The notes below the pieces were generated by a model. That model saw nothing but the letters and a program-made list of their open reading frames with translations, was not told the origin of the DNA and did not search any database. A DNA stretch of 57,853 bases from positions 1-57,853 of the forward strand of contig JACZTL010000021.1 of assembly GCA_022573715.1 (NCBI GenBank), written 5' to 3'. Within the stretch, counting starts at the first letter, position 1; each line of letters opens with the position of its first letter. This document shows positions 33,042-44,300 of the stretch, piece by piece. This DNA comes from Bacteroidota bacterium (GTDB lineage Bacteria > Bacteroidota > Ignavibacteria > Ignavibacteriales > Ignavibacteriaceae). The translations under genes and the position numbers were made by a program.

Positions 33042-36000
33042 ATGAATAGCAAAAAACTTATATTCTTAATAATAATACTCACTCCTGTTGTATTATTTTC
33101 ACAGAAAGAATTAAAGATTATTTCATCCAACACAAATTCCTTAGTTGTTGAGTTCACTCCTAATTATTATGATACCACCTTCATTAACATTGGAAACCTA
33201 AGATTTATTAAAACTTTATTTAAGGGCGGGTATATTCAAAATGCTCAAAATTACGGGGAGCCTGCAGTTCCTGTAAAATTTATTAATATTGGTGTACCGT
33301 CTGAATTTGGCAATACTATCGAAGTTTTAAATTCAAGTTATAAAGAAATTAAAGGTGAATTAATTCCTAAACCTGAACTTATAAAAGTAAAAGGAGTTGA
33401 TGATAATATCTTTAAGAAAAATGAAAAATATTATAATTATAAAAGCTCAGATGATCTTGTAACTTTTGGAGATTATGGTTTAGCAAGAAATCTAAGAACT
33501 CAATCTATTATAATACATCCTGTTAAATATAATGCTGCTTTAAAAACTATTAAACTTTACACAAGAATAGTGTTTAAAATAAATTTTTCACCGGTACAAG
33601 TAACATCTTCCAAACCTGCTTCCGATTTATTGGATGGTGCTATTATAAATTATAATATTGCTAAAAGATGGACGCAGAGTAAATTAAAAAAATCTATTAT
33701 TAACAGTGTGCTCGCCAACGGTTCATGGACACGGTTTGAAGCAAAAACAGAGGGAATTTATAAAATAACCAAAAGTCAATTAACTTCACTTGGTATTGAT
33801 CCAAATACTGTGGATCCGAGAACAATTAAAATTTATAACAACAGTGGTAAAGTGTTATCTGAAAATATGAATGATCCTCGTCCAACCGATTTAAATGAAA
33901 ACGCTATTTATGTGAGCGGAGAGAATGACGGTAAATTTGACGATAATGATTTTATCATGTTTTACGGCAGAGGAAATAATTTCTGGGAATATAATAAGAC
34001 ATTAAGGAATTATAAAAGATATTTTCATCCCTATTCAAACACAAATTATTACTGGATAACATCAGGGGGAAATCAAGGTAAGAGAGTTATCAGCAAAGTT
34101 GGTTTTAATATTACAGGTTCTTATGTACAAACAAACTCTGTAGGATTTGCTTCTTTGGAAGTAGATAAAAAAAATATTGCCCAAACTGGAAGAATTTATC
34201 TCGGTGATGAATTTACAACTTCAAGTTTAGAACATTCATATACTAATAAATTAGATGGAAGGATAGATTCATATCCTCTAAGCTATACTTTTAGATTTGT
34301 TAATGCTGCATCAAATAATTTAATATTAGATGTTTCGGAGAATTCAACAAAAATATTCTCTCAGGTACTTCCCGGTTACGGTACAGCTCCTTATATAGAC
34401 GGAAGAGCATATATTAAAAATATTTCTTTTACTGGTATATTGCCTGACAATAGGAGCGTTTTAAAATTTTCGCTTAACTCTCCATCATCAGTTACAACAA
34501 CCGGATATTTAGATTATTTCGAGATTCGTTATCAAAAAGAATTAAAGGCTTTTAACGATAATTTATTTTTTTATTCAAAAGATACCACATCACTTATTCA
34601 ATATTCTTTAAATAGTTTTTCAAATTCAAATATCTTTGTTTTCGACGTGACTTACTATGCAAATGTAGAGATGGTTACTAATCCTATACAGCAGAGCGGT
34701 GGACAATTTATATTTCAAGCAAATGAGCTAAAGGATAATGTTCATAAATATATAGCTGTTGGTGATGATAGTTATCAATTCAGGGTCATCTCAAATATAA
34801 GCCAGGTCAGTAATTCAAACCTACACGGAATAAGTGAAGGCACAAAATTTATTATTATAACACATAAAAACTTTTTAGATGCCGCAAACAGATTAAAGGA
34901 GTACAGGGAAACTCAGTCAAAAATTACTATGTCAACCATTGTAGTTGATATTGATGAAATTTTCAATGAGTTTTCCGGAGGGAATGTTGATGTTACATCA
35001 ATTAGAGATTTTCTTAAATATACTTTTGATAATTGGAACATAACTCCGGAGTATGTTCTATTTATGGGCAAAGGTACTTATGACCCAAAAAATGTAGAAG
35101 GATTTGACAATAATTATGTCCCGGCTACAGAAACAGTGGAATCCCTTTCGCTTATTCCTTCATTTACTTCGGATGATTATTACGTTAAAGTAAACGGAAA
35201 TGATTCCTTTGTTGACCTTGCTTCGGGTAGAATGACGGTTAGAACCCTTCAAGAGGCAAATAACTTAATTGATAAAATAATAGAATATGAAAACTCTGCA
35301 TCTACAGGTATTTGGAGAAATTTAATTACATTAGTTGCCGATGACGGATTTACAACAACAACATTTGAGGGCTCAGAACATACAGCGCCTTCTGAAATAT
35401 TGAGTAATACAATTATTCCACCTTCGTTTGACCAAAATAAAATTTATATGGCGGCATTTCCTTTTGAACTGACTAGTGCCGGAAGGAGAATGCCCACAGT
35501 AAATAAAGCTATTATAGATGCAATTAATAACGGAACATTAATTTTAAATTACGTTGGACACGGGAGTCCTTCTCTTTGGGCACACGAAGAAGTTTTTGTT
35601 AAAAGTGCTACTATTCCTCAACTTCATAATGATAAATATTTCTTTTTAAGTGCTGCTACCTGCGATTTCGGATATTATGATATTCCTGATTTTCAGAGTG
35701 CAGCAGAAGAGCTTTTATTTTTGAAAAATGCCGGAGCTATTGGTGTTTTTACTGCCACACGTTTAGTGTATTCTTCTCTTAATCACTCATTAATGTATCA
35801 GTTCTTTAGTGATTTATTAAAATCAGAAAAGGATACAATGAACCTAAGCATTCCGATTGGAAAGGCTAATTTCTTAACAAAACAAATTTTTCACGGAACT
35901 AATGATCAAAAATATCATATTTTTGGTGATCCTACTTTAAGATTAGCTATACCTCGGTTTGTGGCAAGTATTGATTCAATTAACAATCAATATGTTGCTA

Positions 36001-37025
36001 CTGCAACTGATATACAACTCAAAGCTTTAAGTAATACTAATATTTCAGGTGAAATAAAAAGAGTAGACGGCTCAAATTGGAATGATTTTAACGGTGAAGG
36101 TTTACTTACTGTATTTGATTCTGAAAGAAATGTATCGCTACCGGCTATAAATAATTTTCCCATGTCTCTGCAGGGCGGTGTAATATTTAGAGGTAGAATT
36201 TCTATAAATAACGGTAAATTTTCGACTAATTTTGTGGTACCCAAAGATATCTCGTATGAGAATAAAAACGGTAAAGTTCTTCTTTATTTTACAGGGCAGA
36301 ATATAGATGGAATAGGATTTACAAACAAAGTTAGAATAGGTGGTACCGATACAACTGCCGTTAACGACGGGGAAGGTCCTTCTATTGATATATTCTTTGA
36401 TAATTTAAGTTCACGAAATAATACCTTAATTACACCTAATTCAAAATTGATTGTAAAACTTTCAGATAATACAGGTCTAAATACAACAGGTACAGGTATA
36501 GGGCACAAATTAGAGGGTATATTAAACGATAATGTAAATTCACCTATTGATTTTACAAATTTTTTTACTAGTGATCTAAATTCAGGTGGCAAAACCGGGC
36601 AAATTAATTACACATTTAATAATTTGTCACCCGGTGATTATAAGATTAAAATAAAGGCTTGGGATGTATTTAATAATTTTTCAAGTCAGGAAAGTTTCTT
36701 TAGTGTAGTATCACAAGATGAATTGCTGATAAGAAATGTTTACAATTACCCGAACCCATTTTCGTCAAATACTACATTTACATTTCAACAAAATTTGAAT
36801 ACATTTTTAGATGTAAAAATTAAAATATACACAGTAGCCGGAAGGTTAATAAGAAGAATTGAAAGAAACAGCATTAGCGATAAATTTGTTACTGTAGCCT
36901 GGGATGGAAGAGACCAGGATGGTGATTTAATTGCAAACGGTATTTATCTATATAAGATTATTGTAAAAACTGTAGATGGTGTTTTTAGTAAAAGTGTTTT
37001 AGGTAAATTAGCAGTAATCAGATAG
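33042..37025 (+). CDS. porU: Type IX secretion sortase PorU (C25 peptidase family)
   Basis: 1327 residues with a signal peptide (KKLIFLIIILTPVVLFSQ). It is the T9SS sortase that cleaves the C-terminal domain of cargo and attaches it to the cell surface. The C25 catalytic pair is visible: His840 in NYVGHGSP and Cys874 in SAATCDFG. Long Ig-like and beta regions flank the caspase-like domain. The C-terminus (YNYPNPFSSNTTF... then WDGRDQDGDLIANGIYLYKI) is a FlgD-like/T9SS type A sorting-type domain. First gene of a run continuing with porV. A gap of 187 nt upstream holds a plausible promoter: TTG at 32894 and TAAATTTA at 32919. Confidence 0.88.
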   Translation: MNSKKLIFLIIILTPVVLFSQKELKIISSNTNSLVVEFTPNYYDTTFINIGNLRFIKTLFKGGYIQNAQNYGEPAVPVKFINIGVPSEFGNTIEVLNSSYKEIKGELIPKPELIKVKGVDDNIFKKNEKYYNYKSSDDLVTFGDYGLARNLRTQSIIIHPVKYNAALKTIKLYTRIVFKINFSPVQVTSSKPASDLLDGAIINYNIAKRWTQSKLKKSIINSVLANGSWTRFEAKTEGIYKITKSQLTSLGIDPNTVDPRTIKIYNNSGKVLSENMNDPRPTDLNENAIYVSGENDGKFDDNDFIMFYGRGNNFWEYNKTLRNYKRYFHPYSNTNYYWITSGGNQGKRVISKVGFNITGSYVQTNSVGFASLEVDKKNIAQTGRIYLGDEFTTSSLEHSYTNKLDGRIDSYPLSYTFRFVNAASNNLILDVSENSTKIFSQVLPGYGTAPYIDGRAYIKNISFTGILPDNRSVLKFSLNSPSSVTTTGYLDYFEIRYQKELKAFNDNLFFYSKDTTSLIQYSLNSFSNSNIFVFDVTYYANVEMVTNPIQQSGGQFIFQANELKDNVHKYIAVGDDSYQFRVISNISQVSNSNLHGISEGTKFIIITHKNFLDAANRLKEYRETQSKITMSTIVVDIDEIFNEFSGGNVDVTSIRDFLKYTFDNWNITPEYVLFMGKGTYDPKNVEGFDNNYVPATETVESLSLIPSFTSDDYYVKVNGNDSFVDLASGRMTVRTLQEANNLIDKIIEYENSASTGIWRNLITLVADDGFTTTTFEGSEHTAPSEILSNTIIPPSFDQNKIYMAAFPFELTSAGRRMPTVNKAIIDAINNGTLILNYVGHGSPSLWAHEEVFVKSATIPQLHNDKYFFLSAATCDFGYYDIPDFQSAAEELLFLKNAGAIGVFTATRLVYSSLNHSLMYQFFSDLLKSEKDTMNLSIPIGKANFLTKQIFHGTNDQKYHIFGDPTLRLAIPRFVASIDSINNQYVATATDIQLKALSNTNISGEIKRVDGSNWNDFNGEGLLTVFDSERNVSLPAINNFPMSLQGGVIFRGRISINNGKFSTNFVVPKDISYENKNGKVLLYFTGQNIDGIGFTNKVRIGGTDTTAVNDGEGPSIDIFFDNLSSRNNTLITPNSKLIVKLSDNTGLNTTGTGIGHKLEGILNDNVNSPIDFTNFFTSDLNSGGKTGQINYTFNNLSPGDYKIKIKAWDVFNNFSSQESFFSVVSQDELLIRNVYNYPNPFSSNTTFTFQQNLNTFLDVKIKIYTVAGRLIRRIERNSISDKFVTVAWDGRDQDGDLIANGIYLYKIIVKTVDGVFSKSVLGKLAVIR

Positions 37026-37140
37026 GTATGATTATTGTTAAATAATATTGATTATTGAATATGATGCTCAATATTGATAAAATAATAACTGTACTAAAAT
37101 AAATTGCATCATTTTAGTAAAAATAACCGGAGGAAGTAAT

Positions 37141-38289
37141 ATGCAAAGCTTAATTAAATTGGTAATGTTAATAGTTTTTTTAGGAGTATTACCAAAAGGA
37201 ATTTATGCACAAGGCGGTGAAACTGCAGTACCTTTTTTATTATTAGCCCCTGATTCAAGAGCGGGAGGTATGGGTGAATCCGGTGTCGGACTGGCAGATA
37301 ATTCTTCTGCTATTTTTTGGAATCCTGCTGGAATTGGATTTTTAAAAGGGAAGGAATTAAGTATTACACATAGTAATTGGTTACCCCAATTTAATTTGGA
37401 TCTTTTTTATGATTATCTAACTTACAGACAGTATGTTGAGAGCCTTAATGGTAGCATAACAGCAAGTGTTACTTATATGAATTTTGGAGAATTCGTTAGG
37501 ACTGGGCCTGATGATCCGACTCCACTTGGAACTTTTAATGCTTTTGATGCTGCTCTTACTCTAGGTTATGCAACTAAGATAAGTGATAATATGGGTTTAG
37601 GTTTTAATTTTAGATTAATTCATAGTAGATTGTCTGATCAACCTGTAGCATTAGAACAGGGAAAAGGTACTGCTACATCTATTAGTTTTGATATTGGGTG
37701 GATGTGGAGACCCGATCAATTTAATATTCCGTTATTGGGGGATCTGAGCAAGAGATTCAGTCTTGGAATAAACCTAAGTAATTTGGGTCCTAAAATAAAT
37801 TATATTGATCAGGCTCAAGCTGATCCTATACCAACTAATTTAAGAGTCGGTATGGCTATCCAATTGTTCCATAATGATTTTAATTCTTTTATCTATACAT
37901 TTGATATGAGTAAACTTTTAGTTGTTAGAGATAGTACTGGAGCTGAAAATTTTTACAAAGCTATATTCTCTTCGTGGAGTAAAAAACCAGTATTCAGATC
38001 TATAGATTATTCTATGGGTGTTGAATATACTTACGGTATACCGGGTGACTTTTTATTCTCTTTAAGAACCGGTTTCTTTTATGAAGACCCTTCTTTTGGA
38101 AACAGAAAATTTGTTACTTTTGGTGCTGGTATTCGTTTTGATATTTACGGTTTTGACTTTAGTTATATTACAACATCTGTTTTCAAAGGTGGTGCAAATC
38201 ATCCGCTTTCCGATACTCTCAGGTTTAGTGTCTCTATTGGCTGGGGAGGTATTCAGACTAATACTGTGGGATTGCCAAGAGGAATTTAA
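37141..38289 (+). CDS. porV: PorV-like outer-membrane protein of T9SS
   Basis: 382 residues. Signal peptide to YAQ, then ETAVPFLLLAPDSRAGGMGESGVGLADNSSAIFWNPAG, the hallmark N-terminus of the PorV/PorQ (UPF0164) barrel family. Strong GGAGG ribosome site before ATG. PorV shuttles T9SS cargo from the translocon to the PorU sortase; direct succession of porU and porV supports this role. Beta-strand pattern continues to the C-terminus. Confidence 0.88.
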   Translation: MQSLIKLVMLIVFLGVLPKGIYAQGGETAVPFLLLAPDSRAGGMGESGVGLADNSSAIFWNPAGIGFLKGKELSITHSNWLPQFNLDLFYDYLTYRQYVESLNGSITASVTYMNFGEFVRTGPDDPTPLGTFNAFDAALTLGYATKISDNMGLGFNFRLIHSRLSDQPVALEQGKGTATSISFDIGWMWRPDQFNIPLLGDLSKRFSLGINLSNLGPKINYIDQAQADPIPTNLRVGMAIQLFHNDFNSFIYTFDMSKLLVVRDSTGAENFYKAIFSSWSKKPVFRSIDYSMGVEYTYGIPGDFLFSLRTGFFYEDPSFGNRKFVTFGAGIRFDIYGFDFSYITTSVFKGGANHPLSDTLRFSVSIGWGGIQTNTVGLPRGI

Positions 38290-38295
38290 GCATTT

Positions 38296-41200
38296 ATGCT
38301 AAAATATTTTCTTTCATTATTATTTCTAATTTTTGGATTGGGCAGTGGTACTGCCCAATCTAGTATTAATTATACATTAAATTTTCCATCCAATTATTCA
38401 AATAACAACATCTATACAGCAGATACCTTAAAAATTCTTGCTGTAATGGCTGATTTCCAAGTTGACAAAGACGAAGCCACTTTTGGAGACGGTACATTTG
38501 GCAGTATTTATTCAAAGGATTATGGCAATTCTATTATAGATCCATTACCACACAATAAAAATTATTTTGAAAATCACTTGGAATTTGTTAAAAATTATTA
38601 CACCCAAGTTTCTAAAAATAAGCTAAAAATAAGATATACTGTTTTACCTGATGTTGTTACAGTTTCTAAGACAATGAGAAATTATGCTCCTCCAAGGAAT
38701 TCAGATGATTTTTCAAATCTTGCTGATTATTCACAGGAAGTTTGGGAATTGGTAAGTAGCTCTAATCCAGGATTTGATTTTAACAGCTACAATTTATTTA
38801 TAATTTTTCACGCCGGTGCTGGAAATGAAATAACATTACCGGGAAGTCTCGGTATTGAAAAAGATTTACCTTCAATATTCTTAAGTAATGAAACCCTGAA
38901 GAATATTTTTGGGGAATCATTTGAAGGTTTTGCAATAAACAACAGCTCTTTTAAAATACCAAATTCTATGATAATGCCTGAAACAGAAAGTAGGGAAAGT
39001 CAAAATATTTTAGGAACAACATTAGTCGAGCTTACCTTTAATGGATTATTGGCAGCCAATATAGGCAGCTTTATAGGTTTACCTGACTTATTTAATACAA
39101 CAACCGGTGAAAGTGCAATTGGGCGTTTTGGTTTGATGGATGGCGAATCATTTTTCAGTTTTAGAGGGTTATTTCCTCCTCAGCCATCAGCTTGGGAAAA
39201 AATTAAATTAGGATGGGCACAATCAGTAACGGTAAGTCCGGGCAAATATAATATAAATTTAATTGCAGACCTTGCTGCTTCACTTACGGATACGGTAATT
39301 TTAAAAGTCCCAATAAGTTCAAAAGAATATTTCTTAGTTGAAAACAGAAACCGTGATGTTAACAATGACGGAGCAAATATCACGTACATAAGCGGTGTTG
39401 ATACATTACAAAAAAGTTTTTCTTCGGATATTAACGGATTTAATAATAATGATGTCGATTCTTTGGAAGGTGTTTTAATCAATATAGATGAGTATGACTG
39501 GGCTTTGCCTGGCAACGGGATACTTATCTGGCATATTGACGAAAATATAATTGATGCTAAAATAGACAGCAATAAAATAAATGCCGACAGCAAAAATCGA
39601 GGGATATTTTTAGAAGAAGCAGATGGTATTTTTGACATCGGTGAAAAATTTATATCTATTATCGGGGATGTTATAATCGGACAAGGAACTGCTGATGATT
39701 TTTGGTTTAACGGAAATAATTCAGAATTTTATGAAAATAGATTTGCGCAGGATACCAGGCCAAGTAGTAAATCTAACACTGGAGCAAATAGTTTAATAAC
39801 AATTTCTAATTTTTCCGATATTGCTAATTCTATGAGTTTATTTGTAAGTTACGGTGATTCGTTAATTAACCCATTAGTAAATAATAAATTAAATCTGCCT
39901 TCAAATAAAAATCATATTACAGTTTTGAAAAATTACCCCGGTGCGCAATTCAGTGTAGTATCGGATTCTAATATGTACTTAGTAGATAACACAGGTAGTA
40001 TACCAACTAATATAGTCAGTGTATTTAATGGATTCTCTTCTTTTAAAACGGCTTATGTTCAAGTTAATAGTATCAACTTTATTATAGGTGCACATAACAA
40101 TTCTATAAATGTTTTAGTTAATAATGGTGCCACATTTAATTTATTTAGGTATTATTTACAAAGTAATATTACCGCTCCGCCTATAATTAGGAAAAATATT
40201 AATAATGAATATGAAGTTTTGATCGGGACAGCAAATGGTTTTATAAATACGTACTTACTTTCATCTTTATCCTCAACGTCACCTGTAATAAAGGATAGCC
40301 TGGATACTAAAAACGGCTCTCTACTTTTTATAGCTGCATCCGAAGATTATCTTTCATTTGTAACCATTCCGTTTACTACGAACCCCTTACCAGATTATTA
40401 CTTTGGTGATTCTCAAGATAAAACATATCGACTTTTAGGATACATACCATCCAGTTTAGTTATGACTAAAAACAAAGACGGGGAGTATGTGTCCACGGTT
40501 TCTACTAATTCAAAAGTTTTTGTTTTTAATAATGGGATGCTGAAAAATAGCTTCAATTATGATGGTAATTCAACTGAACTATTTGATAAGATGCTGTCCT
40601 TAACTGATTTGAAAAACGACGGTAACAATTATTTATTGTACACATTTAATAATAAATCTATTGCTAAAACTATAAACGGAACTAATGCCGATAATTTCCC
40701 ATTTACGGATAATCAAAAGATAGGCTTTACCGGAAATATTATTAGTACCGATTTCTTTGGAAATGATAATGCTGAGATATTCTCCGTAACTAATGACGGA
40801 AGAATTTTTGCTATTGATGGAAGTACTTCTAATGTAGTTGACGGTTTTCCAATTATGATGGGGAATTATACTTCTTCAACACTTTCATATTTTATTCTTG
40901 ATGGTAAGAGTGCTTTAGCCGCAATTGATGATCAAAATTATTTTTATATATGGACAATATCTACAACTCCCGGAACTCTAATTTGGACAGAAGAAAATGG
41001 CAATGCAAATAACACTAATTATTTGCCTGCTGCTAAAACTACAAATATTGTAAATTCGTTTTTACCAAAAGATAGATCATACAATTATCCGAATCCTGTT
41101 TATGGTTCCACAACTAATATCCGCTATTTTGTAAATGAAGATTCAAAGATTAACATAAAAATATTTGATATATCCGGCTCATTAGTTGCCGAATTAAATA

Positions 41201-41343
41201 ATACTGCACAAGGCGGATTTGATAATGAAACAGTTTGGAATGTATCAAACATACAAAGTGGCGTTTATTTAGCCATAATTGAAGCTGCTGGAAGTAGCGG
41301 TAAAACCGAAACAAATATAATTAAGATTGCTGTTGTAAAATAA
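38296..41343 (+). CDS. M6-like secreted protein with lost zinc site and T9SS sorting domain
   Basis: 1015 residues with a signal peptide ending at TAQ. The N-terminal ~300 residues follow the M6 (immune inhibitor A) layout, with ILAVMADFQVD, NYYTQVS and a GLPDLFNTTTGESAIGRFGLMDG segment. The expected HExGH in front of GLPDL is A254-N-I-G-S258, so both zinc histidines and the catalytic Glu are gone. Beta-propeller-like repeats follow. The last ~80 residues (NYPNPVYGSTTNIRYFV... then GGFDNETVWNVSNIQSGVYL) are a T9SS type A sorting domain. It starts 6 nt after porV, so it is made with the secretion machinery. Probably a structural or binding role. Confidence 0.8.
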   Translation: MLKYFLSLLFLIFGLGSGTAQSSINYTLNFPSNYSNNNIYTADTLKILAVMADFQVDKDEATFGDGTFGSIYSKDYGNSIIDPLPHNKNYFENHLEFVKNYYTQVSKNKLKIRYTVLPDVVTVSKTMRNYAPPRNSDDFSNLADYSQEVWELVSSSNPGFDFNSYNLFIIFHAGAGNEITLPGSLGIEKDLPSIFLSNETLKNIFGESFEGFAINNSSFKIPNSMIMPETESRESQNILGTTLVELTFNGLLAANIGSFIGLPDLFNTTTGESAIGRFGLMDGESFFSFRGLFPPQPSAWEKIKLGWAQSVTVSPGKYNINLIADLAASLTDTVILKVPISSKEYFLVENRNRDVNNDGANITYISGVDTLQKSFSSDINGFNNNDVDSLEGVLINIDEYDWALPGNGILIWHIDENIIDAKIDSNKINADSKNRGIFLEEADGIFDIGEKFISIIGDVIIGQGTADDFWFNGNNSEFYENRFAQDTRPSSKSNTGANSLITISNFSDIANSMSLFVSYGDSLINPLVNNKLNLPSNKNHITVLKNYPGAQFSVVSDSNMYLVDNTGSIPTNIVSVFNGFSSFKTAYVQVNSINFIIGAHNNSINVLVNNGATFNLFRYYLQSNITAPPIIRKNINNEYEVLIGTANGFINTYLLSSLSSTSPVIKDSLDTKNGSLLFIAASEDYLSFVTIPFTTNPLPDYYFGDSQDKTYRLLGYIPSSLVMTKNKDGEYVSTVSTNSKVFVFNNGMLKNSFNYDGNSTELFDKMLSLTDLKNDGNNYLLYTFNNKSIAKTINGTNADNFPFTDNQKIGFTGNIISTDFFGNDNAEIFSVTNDGRIFAIDGSTSNVVDGFPIMMGNYTSSTLSYFILDGKSALAAIDDQNYFYIWTISTTPGTLIWTEENGNANNTNYLPAAKTTNIVNSFLPKDRSYNYPNPVYGSTTNIRYFVNEDSKINIKIFDISGSLVAELNNTAQGGFDNETVWNVSNIQSGVYLAIIEAAGSSGKTETNIIKIAVVK

Positions 41344-41365
41344 ATTTTTAGGCGGAACAAATACG

Positions 41366-44300
41366 TTGATACTAATAATTTCAAAAATTAAAAAAGCTTT
41401 TTTATTCATTGTATTTTTTTTAATCTTATTTATTACAAATGCTTTGGCACAATTTTCAGATTTTCACCCCGAACTTGAATGGTATACAATAAAAGGCAAG
41501 CACGTGGCAGTTCATTTTCACTCAGAGGCGGAAAGATCTGCTAGAGTAGTTGTTAAAATAGCAGATGAAATTTGGGGTCCTTTAACTTCTCTTTATAATT
41601 ACGAACCTGATGAAGTCCATTTTGTGATTAAAGATATTGATGATTATTCAAATGGTGCAACTTACTTCTTCGATAATAAAATTGAAATTTGGACAAGCGC
41701 AATGGACTTTGATTTAAGGGGTACTCATAACTGGTTAAGAAATGTTATCTCGCACGAACTGACACATATGATTCAGCTCCAGGCATCAATGAAATTTTCA
41801 AGAAGTATCCCGGTTATTTATTTCCAGGCTTTAAATTATGAAGATGTTAGAAGACCCGATATTCTTTATGGTTTTCCAAACGTTATTGTTTCTTATCCTC
41901 TCGCAGGCATAAATGTTCCTGCTTGGTTTGCCGAAGGTACCGCTCAATATATGCGGTTTGAATTTCATTATGATTTATGGGACTCACATCGGGATATGAT
42001 ACTTCGTTCATATGCTTTAGATAATAGTATGCTTACTTGGGGACAAATGGGAGTATTCGGTAAAACGAGTTTAGGGAACGAATCCGTTTATAATTCCGGG
42101 TTTGCACTCACACTATATATAGCTCAAAAATATGGTGAAGATAAATTAAGAAAAATCTCAAAAGCTCTTTCTGAAATTGGCAACTTTACTATTGATGATG
42201 CATTTTTAGATGTACTCGGGAAAGATGGTCAGGAGATTTATGATGAATGGAAAAGTTTTGTTACAAGCGATTATAAAAAACGTAGCGAAAAAGTTTTATC
42301 AAATTTAGTTAGAGGTGAAAAAATAGCTGATAAAGGCTTCGGAAATTTTTATCCAATATTTGCCGATGGCGGTAAAAAAATTATTTATATCTCTAACAAA
42401 ACAGCTGATTATTTTTCATCTTCAAGTATATATTCGTTAAACCTTAAAACCCGTAAAGAGAATAAGTTGGTCAGTAATATCCGTTCAACAGTAAATTATA
42501 TACCCGGGAAAAATGCTCTTATTTACTCTAAGCTGCAGGATGACAATCCTAATTGGTATAATGTGCACGATCTTTTTAAATATGATTTAGATACTAAAAA
42601 AGAAAAAAGATTGACCTATGATCTAAGAGCAAATCAGCCCAATGTTTCTCACGACGAGAAAGAAATAGTATTTTTATTTGAAAGAGACGGGACAACAAAT
42701 TTAGGTGCAGTTGATATAGAAGGTAAAAATTTCAGGCAAATAACTTTCTTCCAAAATGGAGAACAAGTTTATAATCCGAAGTATTCTCCTGATGATACAT
42801 ATATTATTTTCGGTTACTCGAACAAGGGAGGCAGAGATATTGCTAAAGTTGACATTGATGGGAATAATTTTGGACTACTTATCTCAACTAAAAATGACGA
42901 ACGTAATCCCGTATTTTTGGATAAAAATAATTTAATTATTTCATCCGATAAGACAGGTATATATAATTTATATCTTTATAATCTAAATGATAAAAGTTAC
43001 AAACAACTTACAAATGGGATCGGCGGAGCTTTCATGCCTGATGTTAATGAAGCAGGTGATATTGTTTATGCCGGATATACATCCTTGGGTTATAAAATTT
43101 TTAAGATAGATAGATCAGAACAGGAAAAAATATTAAAAGGTAACGATTATGTTTGGCTAAATAATCCACCATTAAATTATAATAAACCTAATGGTGATAT
43201 AGATAAATTTGATTTGAATGCTTTAAAAAATTATGATGATACCCAGACACCATCCTATAAGAAAGAAAAATACAGCAGAGCATTTTCTAAGCTTTCAATA
43301 TTCCCTTATATACGATATGATAATTATACAACCTCAAACACATTTCTGCAAAAGTTAAAACCAGGACTGTTTGTTGTTTCAAACGATATGCTGAACAGGT
43401 ATTCTTTATTTGCCGGTGGTTCCATAAATACTGTTGGTGAACGAGATTTATTTTTGAATTTTATCTATCGCAATAAACTACCTGGATTATTTAATTTAGG
43501 TATTAAACCGGAGCTAACTTTAGAGCTATACAATGTAACAAGAAAATCTGATTTGAATGTTTTCTTTGGTGCCGATACCGTAGGGAATATTGTAAATTAT
43601 GATTTTATTGTCCCAACAGATGTAACTTACAATTTATTTGAAGTAGATATTGCAGCTAAACAAAAAATATTTTCAAGATTTCAAAGTCTCGAATTTAGAT
43701 TTATTTGGAGCAGGTATTCGGCAACATTAAGTAGTTTTCTTCTTCCCAATAATGCGCTGTATCCAACAACCAATGATACATATTTTATCGGAAGAAATTT
43801 ACAAGTGACATATAACTATAATCATATTCAACCTGGAGTTAATTCCGATATAAATCCTATCGGGCTTCAATATGAAATAAAATATAATTATGAGTTTAAT
43901 AAATTTAATCCCGAAGGAAATTATGTAGTTGAAGGTGGATTATTGCAGCCTGCATTTGAAAATTTTAATTTTTCAAAATTTGAATTTAATTCAAAACTTC
44001 ATATACCTTTAAGCGGTAATCAAACAGTAACAATTAGAACAAGGGCTGTTACAATTCTTGGTACTACTCGCCCTGATTTTTTTGATTCCTATATTGGTGG
44101 TCTTATCGGAATGAGAGCTTATCCATTTTATGCTATTTCCGGTAACGAATTGGCTTGGATAAATGTTACATATAGGCTACCGCTTTTAACGGATATAGAT
44201 AAAAGGTGGAACCAAATTTATTTTGATAAAGTTTTTGTATCAGTATTTGCAGATGTGGGAAACGCTTGGAATGGCGGTCTTCCTACTTTAAGCAGCTTTA

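Noticed and set aside
33042-37025. Gingipain-like virulence protease
   Set aside because: The C25 domain is in a PorU-type architecture directly before porV, so the sortase role is the better reading.
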